DNA from: CAYTNY01 sp964439215
Lineage (GTDB): Bacteria; Oederibacteriota; PGYV01; CAYTNY01
Reading direction: 5' to 3'
DNA length: 54,025 nt
Assembly (NCBI GenBank): GCA_964439215.1
Contig: CAYTNY010000003.1
Coordinates: 1-54,025 of the forward strand
Shown here in pieces: positions 32,815-41,501 of this stretch; position 1 is the first letter of the stretch, and the number at the start of each line of letters is the position of its first letter. A program made the translations under genes and the position numbers. The notes beneath the pieces are model-generated. The model saw only the letters and a program-made list of their open reading frames with translations. It did not search any database and had not been told where the DNA came from.

Positions 32815-34221
32815 ATGTATTTCAGTAAAAAAATAAAAAGAAAGAAAAAAATACCTGCCGCAGTAAAAACAGCAATGGCTGTTTTTATTTTTGTACTGGG
32901 TTTATTTCCCGGCGCAGGCGCGGCGGAAAATGAAAAACAGACAGTTTATGACAGGCCCACAACTCTTACATATCCTTCTTTCTGGCATACACCGTTTGGA
33001 ATAAACAGGGGCACGGCATTCTGGCTGAAAGTTTTTCTGGGCAATAAAACTTTTTTTTCAAATCCGCAGGATGTTGATGTAACAAAATTAAAAGTTGATT
33101 ACGGAAAAATAAATGAGGGAAAAGATGACTGGCAGCTTACGGCTTATGGGGTTAATTCCGGAAGATCAGAAATAATTTATAATAAATCAATGCATTCGCT
33201 TGATGTTTTCGGAAAAGAAGGGAGCGGTGACGGAGAATTTATGTTTCCTGTGGGCATTGCCTGCAACGAAGACGGTGATATATATGTGGCGGATACGGGA
33301 AATCACAGGATTGTCAGGCTTTTTAATACGGGAAAAGAAATCCGTTTTATAAGAAATTTGGGAAGCAAAGGAAATAAAAAAGGATGTTTTCTTTCCCCGC
33401 GCTATGTGGATATTGATTCTGCCGGAAATCTGTATGTATCCGATACCGGGAACAACAGAATACAGATTTTTTCAAGGTCAGGCGGATTTATCCGGCATAT
33501 CGGGCCGGATAAAGGCATTTCAAATCCTCAGGGAATATGTGTTGTTGACAGAGGTGAAAGGTATAATGGTTATAAACAGGATTTTATTTATTTAATAGAC
33601 GGAAATAACAATAGAATACAGAAGTTTGATTTTAAAGGAAATCTTGTAAGGGCCGTAAGGATCGAAGAGGTGCTTGGCCGCAGGGTTTACCTTACAACAT
33701 TGGATATGGATTATTACGGAAATATTTATGTTGTTGACAATATGAACTCAAAAATATATAAATTTTCTCCAAATCTGGATTTTATAACGGAATTTGGAAG
33801 TTATGGGACAAAAGAATATCAGTTTGAAAGACCGGCCGGAATAGCTATTTATAAGCATTATGGACAGGTTGTGGTGTCTGACAGGGAATCAGCGCAGTAT
33901 TTCTGGATCGGCAGCGATGTAAAGGATTTTAAAGTGAAAAAAATAGAAACAGATATTATTGATGCGGTGCAGTATGATTTTTTTCTTACGGAGAAAAGTT
34001 ATATTACGATAGAAATAGAAATTGATAAAAATGAAAAGATATATGTATGTAAAAAACTCGCGCTTGAAGCGGGCAGGAATTCAATATCCTGGCAGATACC
34101 TGCTGAATATATACTGCAGTTTATAAAAGGCAAAAAATATAATACAAATATAAGGGTAATGGCAACTTATTCGTCATATCCGCATATAGAAAAAGTTGTT
34201 TCAGGGACAATACATTTTTAA
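32815..34221 (+). CDS. Exported NHL-repeat beta-propeller protein with C-terminal FlgD-like domain
   Basis: A 468-residue protein with a basic N-terminus and signal sequence (AMAVFIFVLGLFPGAGAAE). Between about 125 and 365 it carries NHL repeats, such as FPVGIACNEDGDIYVADTGN, FLSPRYVDIDSAGNLYVSDT and TLDMDYYGNIYVVDNMNSK, which together form a six-bladed propeller. The last 90 residues (LTEKSYITIEIEID ... LEAGRNSISWQIPAEY) resemble the FlgD Ig-like fold seen at the C-terminus of many secreted proteins. Likely a periplasmic or surface binding protein; ligand unknown. GCGGAG precedes the ATG. It lies between the PAP2 and the barrel-like protein. Confidence 0.8.
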   Translation: MYFSKKIKRKKKIPAAVKTAMAVFIFVLGLFPGAGAAENEKQTVYDRPTTLTYPSFWHTPFGINRGTAFWLKVFLGNKTFFSNPQDVDVTKLKVDYGKINEGKDDWQLTAYGVNSGRSEIIYNKSMHSLDVFGKEGSGDGEFMFPVGIACNEDGDIYVADTGNHRIVRLFNTGKEIRFIRNLGSKGNKKGCFLSPRYVDIDSAGNLYVSDTGNNRIQIFSRSGGFIRHIGPDKGISNPQGICVVDRGERYNGYKQDFIYLIDGNNNRIQKFDFKGNLVRAVRIEEVLGRRVYLTTLDMDYYGNIYVVDNMNSKIYKFSPNLDFITEFGSYGTKEYQFERPAGIAIYKHYGQVVVSDRESAQYFWIGSDVKDFKVKKIETDIIDAVQYDFFLTEKSYITIEIEIDKNEKIYVCKKLALEAGRNSISWQIPAEYILQFIKGKKYNTNIRVMATYSSYPHIEKVVSGTIHF

Positions 34222-34282
34222 TTAATTATGGATAAGAATAATTAATTTTAACTATATATTTTTTTAAAAAAGGAGCCGGATT

Positions 34283-34771
34283 ATGAAACGATTAATGTTT
34301 ACTGTGGTTTTTGTGTTTACAGGTATGAATCTTTTTGCTATAGGCATAGGTTACAATAATGAAGGCATTGCACTGCGGCACTGGTGGAACGTAAAAACAT
34401 TTTCAGAGTTTTCTGTATCCTGGGAAGGTAATCCCGGCGTTAAAACCGAAGAATTTTCTGAAAAAAATTATCTTAAATATACGGCAGCGCCTGTATATTA
34501 TAATATGAAAATAACGGAAAATTTAAGATATAACAGCGGTTTATTATTTGCTCAGACCATAAGACAGACGCCGGATTATGATATTTATTCAAGAGAATAT
34601 GAGGTTATACACCGTTTTACGGATCTGGAAGTAAAAATACCTTACATAAATGGTCTTTATGCAGGTTATCGGGCAGGATATAAATATGCCTGGGAAGTGG
34701 ATGCAGCAGGTGATATTATTTCATCCGGATGGTCCGTGGAACAGGGTGTTTTTGCTTTTTTGTTCTTTTAA
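34283..34771 (+). CDS. Small outer-membrane barrel-like exported protein
   Basis: A 162-residue protein with a signal peptide (MKRLMFTVVFVFTGMNLFA). The mature part shows alternating aromatic/polar strands such as FSEFSVSWEGN, LRYNSGLLFAQTIRQ, TDLEVKIPYINGLYAGYRAGYKYAWEV, and ends in QGVFAFLFF, with a terminal Phe as in outer-membrane barrels. It is too short for a large pore; an eight-stranded barrel is possible. I do not recognise a family. AAGGAG at 34270-34275 supports the ATG, and the 61-nt gap before it contains AT-rich sequence with no clear promoter. Confidence 0.5.
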   Translation: MKRLMFTVVFVFTGMNLFAIGIGYNNEGIALRHWWNVKTFSEFSVSWEGNPGVKTEEFSEKNYLKYTAAPVYYNMKITENLRYNSGLLFAQTIRQTPDYDIYSREYEVIHRFTDLEVKIPYINGLYAGYRAGYKYAWEVDAAGDIISSGWSVEQGVFAFLFF

Positions 34772-34801
34772 ATAAAAAACAGAAATAAAAGGGAGGCAGT
34801 T

Positions 34802-35092
34802 ATGGAAAAACAGGAAGTTTCGTGGTATCAGGCTTTCAGGGCATGGTGGTATTTTACATGGAGGGCAATGCTGGCAGGTATACTGGGCGGCGGAGCCGCG
34901 GGGTTTGTAATAGGTTTTGTTATGAGGGTAATGGGTGCGTCTATGGAGATTATACAGACAGCCGCGGGTTTTGCGGGAATGGCTATAGGAATATTTGTTT
35001 CAATATTTGTTATAAAGATGCTTTTAAGCACAGAGTTTAAGACATTCAGGATAAGGATTGAAGATAAAAATACTTCAGACATAAAGTCTTAA
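34802..35092 (+). CDS. Small two-helix membrane protein of unknown function
   Basis: A 96-residue protein with a polar N-terminus rich in Trp (WYQAFRAWWYFTW) and two membrane segments: about 22-45, with a glycine-zipper pattern (GILGGGAAGFVIGFVM), and about 52-74 (AAGFAGMAIGIFVSIFVIK). The C-terminal 20 residues are charged. No family recognised; the layout resembles small inner-membrane accessory proteins. GGGAGG at 34791-34796 is a strong ribosome binding site, which supports that it is translated. Confidence 0.55.
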   Translation: MEKQEVSWYQAFRAWWYFTWRAMLAGILGGGAAGFVIGFVMRVMGASMEIIQTAAGFAGMAIGIFVSIFVIKMLLSTEFKTFRIRIEDKNTSDIKS

Positions 35093-35157
35093 TATAGTTA
35101 ATTAAAAGAGGAAATAATGTTTCATAAAACGAAACAATATAAAAACTATATTTTTTT
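35091..35157 (+). terminator. AT-rich terminator candidate before the rpsU operon
   Basis: AATATAGTT (35091-35099) pairs with AACTATATT (35144-35152), enclosing an inner GTTTC/GAAAC hairpin, and is followed by a run of T (35151-35157). Stability is low because the outer stem is AT-rich, but it sits exactly between the end of one gene set and the next promoter. Confidence 0.4.
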
Positions 35158-35167
35158 ATAAATTTAA

Positions 35168-35196
35168 TTGACAAACACCTATCCGGTCTGTATAAT
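35168..35196 (+). promoter_or_regulatory. Perfect consensus promoter of the rpsU-dnaG-rpoD operon
   Basis: TTGACA (35168-35173), exactly 17 nt, TATAAT (35191-35196): both hexamers match the sigma-70 consensus. Predicted transcript start near 35203, giving a leader of about 50 nt before rpsU with AAGGAG at 35233-35238. Confidence 0.85.
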
Positions 35197-35251
35197 TGTT
35201 TAAAATACGTCTGAAACTCTCAAAATTTCTCTAAGGAGTGTGATTTTTATT

Positions 35252-35440
35252 ATGGCAGAAATAATGCTGAAAGACAATGAGAGTCTTGATGAAGCAATGA
35301 AACGCTTCAAGAAAAAAGTACAGGATGCAGGTATTCTTCAGGAAATGAAAAAAAGAGAATATTATGATCCTCCGTCTGTGAAAAGAAAACAGAAGATGTG
35401 GGCAGCCAATAAAAAAAGGAAAAAGAAAAAATTAAGGTAA
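35252..35440 (+). CDS. rpsU: 30S ribosomal protein S21
   Basis: A 62-residue basic protein. The start at ATG 35252 gives the normal S21 beginning MAEIMLKDNESLDEAMKRF; an in-frame GTG at 35240 is too close to AAGGAG (35233-35238) to use it, while the ATG at 35252 is 13 nt from it, slightly far. Core motif: RFKKKVQDAGILQEMKKREYY, then PSVKRKQKM and a Lys/Arg-rich tail. S21 contacts the anti-Shine-Dalgarno region of 16S rRNA. It heads the macromolecular-synthesis operon directly after a perfect promoter. Confidence 0.95.
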   Translation: MAEIMLKDNESLDEAMKRFKKKVQDAGILQEMKKREYYDPPSVKRKQKMWAANKKRKKKKLR

Positions 35441-35444
35441 TGAA

Positions 35445-35888
35445 ATGAGTCTCCAGGAAAAAATCAACGAAGACCTCAAAACATCCTTAAAAACAAAACA
35501 GCAGGAAAAAACCGCTGCTTTGCGCCAGATAAAAAGTACTGCTAAAAATAAAGAGATCAAGCAGGGAAAACCGCTTTCAGACGAAGAGCTGGAAGCGGTT
35601 ATTTTTTCTTTGGTAAAATCACATAAGGAATCCATCAAAAGTTTTGAAAGCGGGGGGCGGCAGGATCTTGCGGAAAATGAAAAGAAAGAAATGGAAGTAC
35701 TGGAATCTTATCTTCCCAAACAGCTTTCAGACAGAGAAATAGAAGATATAGTGCGGGATGCCGTAGAGAAAACAGGCGCTTCGTCCATGAAAGAAATGGG
35801 TAAAGTAATGGGGTTTGTTATGCCGAAGGTAAAAGGAAAAGCCGACGGCAGTGCGGTAAACGAAGCGGTAAAAAAGATTTTATCCTGA
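35445..35888 (+). CDS. yqeY: YqeY/GatB-like protein
   Basis: A 147-residue protein of the YqeY family, related to the C-terminal tRNA-binding domain of GatB. Seen: SLQEKINEDLKTSLKTKQQEK, FSLVKSHKESIKSFESGGRQDLAENEKKEMEVLESYLPKQLSD and the C-terminal GKVMGFVMPKVKGKADGSAVNEAVKK. It commonly follows rpsU. A tRNA-dependent role is suggested by fold, but function is not settled. Starts 4 nt after the rpsU stop. Confidence 0.92.
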   Translation: MSLQEKINEDLKTSLKTKQQEKTAALRQIKSTAKNKEIKQGKPLSDEELEAVIFSLVKSHKESIKSFESGGRQDLAENEKKEMEVLESYLPKQLSDREIEDIVRDAVEKTGASSMKEMGKVMGFVMPKVKGKADGSAVNEAVKKILS

Positions 35889-35898
35889 AAGAACATGG

Positions 35899-36525
35899 AT
35901 GAAAAAACTCACAAAAATTTTTTTTGAAACATCAACCGCAGCGGCGGCGAAACAGCTTCTTGGAAAATATATCGTAAGACGATACAAAGGCGAAGTAATA
36001 ACCGCAAAAATCGTTGAAACAGAAGCATATACAGGAACGGACGATCCGGGGAGCCATGCCTGCAGAAAGATCACCCCGCGCAATAAAATAATGTTCGGAC
36101 CCCCGGGCGCCGCATATGTTTATTTTTGTTACGGCAGCCATTATCTTTTTAATATTGTAACGGAAAAAAAAGGAAGGCCGGGAGCTGTTTTAATAAGAGC
36201 CTGTGAACCGGTTGCGGGTATTGGATTAATGCAAAGGTTCAGGGATCAGCCGCTGAAAAATCTGACTAATGGGCCGGGGAAATTGACGCAGGCAATCGGA
36301 ATAGGAAGGATCCATAACGGGATTGATCTTTTGGGAAATGAACTGTATATTGCCGAAGGAAAAAAAGAGGAATTTGCCATAAAAAGCGGGCCGAGAATAG
36401 GAATAAAAAAGGGACTTGAAAAAAACTGGCGTTTCTGGATAAAAAACAGCGCGTATGTTTCTGTAATGGAAAAAAGAGGCAAAAACCGGATTAATACGGG
36501 TAAAAAAGCAAAGGAGTCTGCATAA
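35899..36525 (+). CDS. 3-methyladenine DNA glycosylase, AAG/MPG type
   Basis: A 208-residue monofunctional DNA glycosylase (AAG/Mpg family) removing alkylated purines. Diagnostic segments: ETSTAAAAKQLLGKYIVRR, VETEAYTGTDDPGSHACRK (with the catalytic Glu), NKIMFGPPGAAYVYFCYG, HYLFNIVTE and NGPGKLTQAIGI. Length is normal. Its presence inside the rpsU-dnaG-rpoD operon is unusual. The stop overlaps the Nif3-like start as TAATG. Confidence 0.92.
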   Translation: MKKLTKIFFETSTAAAAKQLLGKYIVRRYKGEVITAKIVETEAYTGTDDPGSHACRKITPRNKIMFGPPGAAYVYFCYGSHYLFNIVTEKKGRPGAVLIRACEPVAGIGLMQRFRDQPLKNLTNGPGKLTQAIGIGRIHNGIDLLGNELYIAEGKKEEFAIKSGPRIGIKKGLEKNWRFWIKNSAYVSVMEKRGKNRINTGKKAKESA

Positions 36526-37481
36526 TGAAGCTCAAGCAGTTTTATAAAACAGCGGTAGAGTACGGGATAAAGAATGATCCCAGAGGCGTTAAAGAAGTAA
36601 AAGCATATCTGAAAACCGAAAATAAAAAATATGAATATATGCCTCAAAAAGAAAAAATATATTATGATAAAGAAAAACTTACCAATCCGTACGCGGATTC
36701 AAGAATACTGTATGACAACGGAAAAGAGATAAGATCTGTTCTTGTGGGTATAGATATGGAAGTAGGGGAGCTTTTGCTTGCCGACCGTCTGTCGGAAAAA
36801 GGAAAAAAAATTGACGCGGTGATAGCGCATCATCCGGAAGGTATGGCATACGCGAGATTTTATGATGTTATGGATATGCAGGCGGATATATTTAATTCAT
36901 TCGGCGTTGCAATATCCGCATCACAGGGGCTCCTTGAAAAAAGAATGAAGGAAGTCGGTGAAAAAGTTGCTGCATCAAATCATTACAGAACCGCTGACGC
37001 GGCGCGGCTGCTTGACATTCCGCTTTTGAATATGCATACTTTTGCAGACAACTGCGTAGCCTCTTATCTTCAGAAAAAAATAGATCAAAAAAATATTTTT
37101 ACGCTCGGAGATGTAATTAATATGCTTATGCAGGAGCCTGAATATAAAGAAGCGGCAAAAAGAGGAAATCCGCCCGCTGTTCTTGTAGGCGGTAAAAACA
37201 GAAAAGTCAAAAAGGCGATGGTTGATATGACAGGAGGAACATCCGGTCCAAAAGAAATATATGAAAAACTTCTGAATTCCGGGGTGGATACCGTAATTGG
37301 AATGCATTTTTCCCCCGAGCATAAAAAAGAACTGGAAAAAATAAATATGAATGTGGTTCTGGCCGGGCATATATCGTCGGATACGCTGGGTATGAATCTC
37401 ATGCTTGATGAAGTGGAAAGAAAAAACGGAAAACTTAAAATATACGAGACATCCGGGTTTAAACGGTTTGTAAGAAAATGA
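36525..37481 (+). CDS. Nif3-like (NGG1p-interacting factor 3 family) metal-binding protein
   Basis: A 318-residue protein with a Nif3-type core. After an N-terminal region of about 60 residues comes SVLVGIDMEVGELLLADRLSE, the metal motif VIAHHPEGMAY (His-His), LNMHTFADNCV, MVDMTGGTSGPKEIYEKLLNSGVDTVIGMHFSPEHKKELE split over two segments, and VVLAGHISSDTLGMNLMLDEVE. Members are hexameric dinuclear-metal proteins, some annotated as GTP cyclohydrolase I type 2 without firm evidence. The longer N-terminus separates it from the 240-250-residue form. TAATG overlap with the glycosylase gene. Confidence 0.75.
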   Translation: MKLKQFYKTAVEYGIKNDPRGVKEVKAYLKTENKKYEYMPQKEKIYYDKEKLTNPYADSRILYDNGKEIRSVLVGIDMEVGELLLADRLSEKGKKIDAVIAHHPEGMAYARFYDVMDMQADIFNSFGVAISASQGLLEKRMKEVGEKVAASNHYRTADAARLLDIPLLNMHTFADNCVASYLQKKIDQKNIFTLGDVINMLMQEPEYKEAAKRGNPPAVLVGGKNRKVKKAMVDMTGGTSGPKEIYEKLLNSGVDTVIGMHFSPEHKKELEKINMNVVLAGHISSDTLGMNLMLDEVERKNGKLKIYETSGFKRFVRK

Positions 37482-37945
37482 AAATAATTATTGACGGGGA
37501 TTCCGCGCCGTTAAAAGAGGATATAGCTGCATTGGCGGAAAAAAACGGAATAAGAATAATAATAGTAACAAGTATTGCTCATTACACAGAAAAACCCGGT
37601 ATTGGAAAAGCTGAACTCGTGCTGGTTGACAACAGGCCCCAGGAAGCGGATATAAAGATAATGAATCTTGCCGAGAAAAACGATATATGCATAACCGGAG
37701 ATTCAGGGCTTGCTCATATTCTTTCAGGCAAAGGCGTGACAATAGTCGGGCATAAAGGAGATATTTTATCCGGAGCCGATATTGAAATAAATATGGAAAG
37801 GGCCCATATCTTTAAAAAGGCTCTGCGCGGTAAAAAAAGAATGAAAATGAAGGGTCCTGCGGCCAGAACTCTGCAGGATGATGAAAAACTTGTGGAAGTT
37901 ATCGGAGAACTTATTAAAAAAGCAAAATCAGGTGAAATAATTTGA
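37478..37945 (+). CDS. YaiI/YqxD (DUF188) family protein
   Basis: A 155-residue PIN/NYN-like protein. Seen: IIIDGDSAPLKEDIAALAEKN at the start, IVTSIAHYT, ELVLVDNRPQEADIKIMNLAEKNDICITGDSGLAHIL and the C-terminal GKKRMKMKGPAARTLQDDE. The acidic residues match the predicted metal site of the PIN-like group, so a nuclease activity is possible but unproven. In Bacillus yqxD lies directly upstream of dnaG-sigA, the same arrangement as here. Its end overlaps the dnaG start (TTGA). Confidence 0.88.
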   Translation: MKIIIDGDSAPLKEDIAALAEKNGIRIIIVTSIAHYTEKPGIGKAELVLVDNRPQEADIKIMNLAEKNDICITGDSGLAHILSGKGVTIVGHKGDILSGADIEINMERAHIFKKALRGKKRMKMKGPAARTLQDDEKLVEVIGELIKKAKSGEII

Positions 37946-39753
37946 TCTCACCGGAAAAAATAGAAGAAATAAAAAATGCGGTTGATATAGTTGATCTTAT
38001 ATCTGAATATCTGGAGCTGAAAAAAACAGGAAGCAATATGAAAGGGCTGTGTCCTTTTCATCAGGAAAAGACACCATCGTTTGTAGTGAGCCCCGAAAAA
38101 CAGATTTTTAACTGTTTTGGATGCGGAGCAGGCGGCAATGTTTTTTCTTTTCTTCAAAAGCACGAAGGCATGACCTTTGTGGAGAGTGTAAGGTTTCTTG
38201 CGGGAAAAGCAGGTATAGAGCTTAATTATGCGCCTGCTGACAAATCGAAATTTGATGAACGGGAAAAAATACTTGCGGTTAACCGCGATGCGCTTAAGTT
38301 TTTCCGCCGGATGCTTGAAAAAAATACTGCAGCAGAAGAATATGTAAAACAAAGAGGCATAACGCCGGAAACAGCCGAAATATTTAAAATAGGATATGCA
38401 CCCCGCGGAAACGGGCTCTATGGTTTTTTGAAAGAAAAGGGACACAAGGATGATGATATTATAAGGTCCTGGCTGTGCGCGAAGAATGAGAGAGGCGCTT
38501 ATGATATATTCCGGAACAGGCTGATTTTTCCTATTTTGAACGTAAACGGAGAGCCGGTTGCATTCGGTGCGAGAGTCCTGGATGATTCAGTTCCGAAATA
38601 TATAAATACAAAAGAAACGGCTTTATATGTAAAAGGAAGAAATGTTTACAACCTTTATAATGCAAGACGTGAAAAAGACGGTTTTGTGATCATTACAGAA
38701 GGTTATATGGATACTATTGCTTTGTGCAGCAGGGGTATAAAAAATACTGCCGCATCGCTGGGAACGGCAATGACAAATGATCAGGCAAAACTGATAAAAC
38801 GGTTCTTTGAAAAAGCAGTGATTATGTATGATTCCGATGCCGCGGGCATTGCGGGCGCCAAAAGAGCAGGTGCAATATGCTTTGAAAACGGCATTGACTG
38901 CCGTGTCGCGGTTCTTGATGCTGCAAAGGATCCGGATGAATACATAGAAAAATTCGGAGTTAAAAGATTTAAAGACGAGATAAAAAAAGCGCTGCCGTTT
39001 ACGGAGTTTTTTCTGGAAGAACTTAAAAACGCAGGTGATATCAAAAATCCCCATTATAAGGAAAAAGCAGTAAAAGAAGCGGCCGGAGTAATAGGAAAAG
39101 CTCCCGGACTTGTTATTATAAATGATGCAGTGAAAAAAACCGCGGAGATTTTCAGAATTTCAGAGGATGTGGTGCGCAGTTATATGAAGCTTAAAAACGG
39201 CGCTGTTTCGGATCTTCCGGGAGCTATTGATGAGTATAACAGATTTTCGGAAAAAGGAAGAGAACTTGCCGAAAAAATAATACTTAATATAACAATAAGT
39301 TCGCTGAATAAAGATGAAGGTGCGCTGGTTTTAAGGCATATATTCAGCAGGCGGAATCTTATGGAAATAAGTTATGATGATTTTAAAAATCCGCTTTATG
39401 CGGAAATAATAAAGAAAACAGAAACATATTTTCGTGAAAAAACCGGGAATATACTTGAAAAACTGCAGTCAGAATATATTGACAATGAGAAAGTATCCGC
39501 GCTGATCGCGGCGGTTTTGGCTGCGGGTGAGGAAAAATACCGAAAGAAAAATATAGATGAAGAACTGATGGAAGCCGCGGATGATTGTTTTTTCAGGATA
39601 AAAAATGAAAAAACGACCGCTTCGCTTTCACAGCTGCAGCAGGAGATAACACAGGCAGAAAAAAAAGGAGATTTTGAGGAATTAAAAAAACTTATACTGC
39701 AAAAACAGATATTGCAGAAAAAAACGGCTCAGAGAGGAGAAGTAAGTGAGTAA
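37942..39753 (+). CDS. dnaG: DNA primase
   Basis: A 603-residue primase that makes RNA primers for replication. It starts at a TTG overlapping the yaiI stop. The CHC2 zinc finger is Cys37-x2-His40 ... Cys58-x2-Cys61 (CPFH ... CFGC). The catalytic core has FGARVLDDSVPKYINTKET and the TOPRIM residues IITEGYMDTIAL and MYDSDAAGIAGAK. The C-terminal helicase-binding region is helical, as expected. The stop overlaps the rpoD start by 8 nt. Confidence 0.96.
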   Translation: MISPEKIEEIKNAVDIVDLISEYLELKKTGSNMKGLCPFHQEKTPSFVVSPEKQIFNCFGCGAGGNVFSFLQKHEGMTFVESVRFLAGKAGIELNYAPADKSKFDEREKILAVNRDALKFFRRMLEKNTAAEEYVKQRGITPETAEIFKIGYAPRGNGLYGFLKEKGHKDDDIIRSWLCAKNERGAYDIFRNRLIFPILNVNGEPVAFGARVLDDSVPKYINTKETALYVKGRNVYNLYNARREKDGFVIITEGYMDTIALCSRGIKNTAASLGTAMTNDQAKLIKRFFEKAVIMYDSDAAGIAGAKRAGAICFENGIDCRVAVLDAAKDPDEYIEKFGVKRFKDEIKKALPFTEFFLEELKNAGDIKNPHYKEKAVKEAAGVIGKAPGLVIINDAVKKTAEIFRISEDVVRSYMKLKNGAVSDLPGAIDEYNRFSEKGRELAEKIILNITISSLNKDEGALVLRHIFSRRNLMEISYDDFKNPLYAEIIKKTETYFREKTGNILEKLQSEYIDNEKVSALIAAVLAAGEEKYRKKNIDEELMEAADDCFFRIKNEKTTASLSQLQQEITQAEKKGDFEELKKLILQKQILQKKTAQRGEVSE

Positions 39754-41473
39754 AAACATGAAAAAAATGCCGGCAGTTCAGGAACTTATAAAAAAAGGAA
39801 AAGAAAAGGGTTTTTTAACTTATGAAGAGCTTAATGACAAGCTCCCCGCAGATTTTACGTCAGTGGAAGATATAGATAAAATGCTTAATATTATGGAGGA
39901 AGCTGATATTGAGATAAAAGAAGAAGGGAGTGCGGCAAGGCAGGAAATTAAAGCCGTGGAAAAAACCGAGGAAGTTGATTTTCTGGATAATGAAAGTTTT
40001 TCCGCTGATCCTGTTCAGATGTATCTGCATGAAATGGGAAAAGTTCCTCTTCTTGAAAAAAGAGAAGATGAGGTAAGGATAGCAAAAAAAATAGAAACCG
40101 CGGAAATAAACGTGAAAAACATTATTTTTGATACAAAAATAGGTTTTGATGAAATTAAAAGGCTCAATGAAGATTTAAAAAATGAGAGTGTTCATATATC
40201 GGATATAATTAAAACAAAAATGGACGGAGAACTGCCTCCTTCAGTTGAAAAAAGGCTTATTGACAGGTTCGGAAAATATATAAAGCAGGCGGATAAACTT
40301 GTAAAGGAAATAGACAGAGCCGCCGCAAAACTTAATACCGAAAAACTTTCTGAAAAGAAACGGCAGAATTATGAAAAACAGCTTGAAAGGCTTATAAAAA
40401 AGAAAAGAGACAGCCTGCATATGCTTAAACTGAATAATGATCAGATAAGCATTATCGCAAAAAAAATAACGTCGGTTTCCGCGAGAATAAGCAAAGAAGA
40501 CAGGGAAATAACAGCAGCTGAAAAAAAATACGGTCTGCCTTACAGGGAGTTTAAGAATATATCCCGGAAAAGAAATGAATTTAATAAATTTCTCAAGGCC
40601 AAACGCCTTTCAAAGGAAAAATATAAAGAAATAGTTGAAAAACTGAATACAACCGCGTCAGACATACAAAAAGAAGAAAAACTTATAGGGATGAAAAAAG
40701 AAGAGATAAAAAGTATTGCCTATAGAATTAGGAAGAACATACTGGAAGCAAGAATAACAAGAAAAGAACTTGTGGTCGCAAATTTAAGGCTGGTTGTCAG
40801 TATTGCTAAAAAATATATTAACAAAGGCCTGTCTTTTCTTGATCTTATTCAGGAAGGAAACATCGGCCTTATGCGCGCCGTTGAAAGATTTGAATACCGC
40901 AGAGGATATAAATTTTCCACATATGCTACGTGGTGGATCAGACAGGCAATAACAAGAGCGATAGCCGATCAGGCAAGAACCATAAGAATTCCCGTGCATA
41001 TGATAGAGACAATTAATAAACTCAATAAAGTAGCCAGACAGTATGTGCAGCAGTTCGGCAGAGAACCCAAACCTGAAGAAATAGCAAAAAAGATGGGTAT
41101 GAGTGCGGATAAAGTCAGAAGTGTTCTGAAAATATCACAGCATCCGATATCACTGGAAACACCTATCGGGGAGGAAAAAGATTCTCATCTGGGGGATTTT
41201 ATTGAGGATAAAGATGCCATATCGCCCGCGTCAGCCGCGGTAAATGTACTTTTAAAAGAACAGATAGAAAAGGTTTTATATACCCTGAAAGAAAGGGAAG
41301 CTGAGGTTTTAAGGCTGCGCTTTGGAATAGGAGACGGCGTGCCGCATACTCTTGAAGAGGTTGGAAAGATATTTAAAGTTACAAGGGAAAGGGTAAGGCA
41401 GATAGAGGCAAAAGCACTGAGAAAACTCAGGCATCCTGCCAGGGCAAAAAATTTAAAAGGTTTTATGGACTGA
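39746..41473 (+). CDS. rpoD: Primary sigma factor RpoD (sigma-70)
   Basis: A 575-residue primary sigma factor. It starts at GTG 39746 with GAGGAGA upstream. Region 1.1 occupies about residues 8-70 (QELIKKGKEKGFLTYEELND). Region 1.2 is DPVQMYLHEMGKVPLLEKREDE. A Lys/Glu-rich non-conserved region of about 200 residues follows. Region 2 has ANLRLVVSIAKKYINKGLSF, GLMRAVERFEYRRGYKFSTY and ATWWIRQAITRAI. Region 3 is IPVHMIETINKL, and region 4.2 is TLEEVGKIFKVTRERVRQIE. The large non-conserved insert is of the kind seen in Gram-negative primary sigmas. It ends the macromolecular-synthesis operon. Confidence 0.97.
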   Translation: MSKNMKKMPAVQELIKKGKEKGFLTYEELNDKLPADFTSVEDIDKMLNIMEEADIEIKEEGSAARQEIKAVEKTEEVDFLDNESFSADPVQMYLHEMGKVPLLEKREDEVRIAKKIETAEINVKNIIFDTKIGFDEIKRLNEDLKNESVHISDIIKTKMDGELPPSVEKRLIDRFGKYIKQADKLVKEIDRAAAKLNTEKLSEKKRQNYEKQLERLIKKKRDSLHMLKLNNDQISIIAKKITSVSARISKEDREITAAEKKYGLPYREFKNISRKRNEFNKFLKAKRLSKEKYKEIVEKLNTTASDIQKEEKLIGMKKEEIKSIAYRIRKNILEARITRKELVVANLRLVVSIAKKYINKGLSFLDLIQEGNIGLMRAVERFEYRRGYKFSTYATWWIRQAITRAIADQARTIRIPVHMIETINKLNKVARQYVQQFGREPKPEEIAKKMGMSADKVRSVLKISQHPISLETPIGEEKDSHLGDFIEDKDAISPASAAVNVLLKEQIEKVLYTLKEREAEVLRLRFGIGDGVPHTLEEVGKIFKVTRERVRQIEAKALRKLRHPARAKNLKGFMD

Positions 41474-41501
41474 GCGGAGCGTTTTTTGTGAGGGAGTTTT
41501 T

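Noticed and set aside
35117..35161. 14-codon ORF with a good ribosome binding site between two operons
   Set aside because: It lies inside the terminator-like inverted repeat and directly before the next promoter; probably chance.
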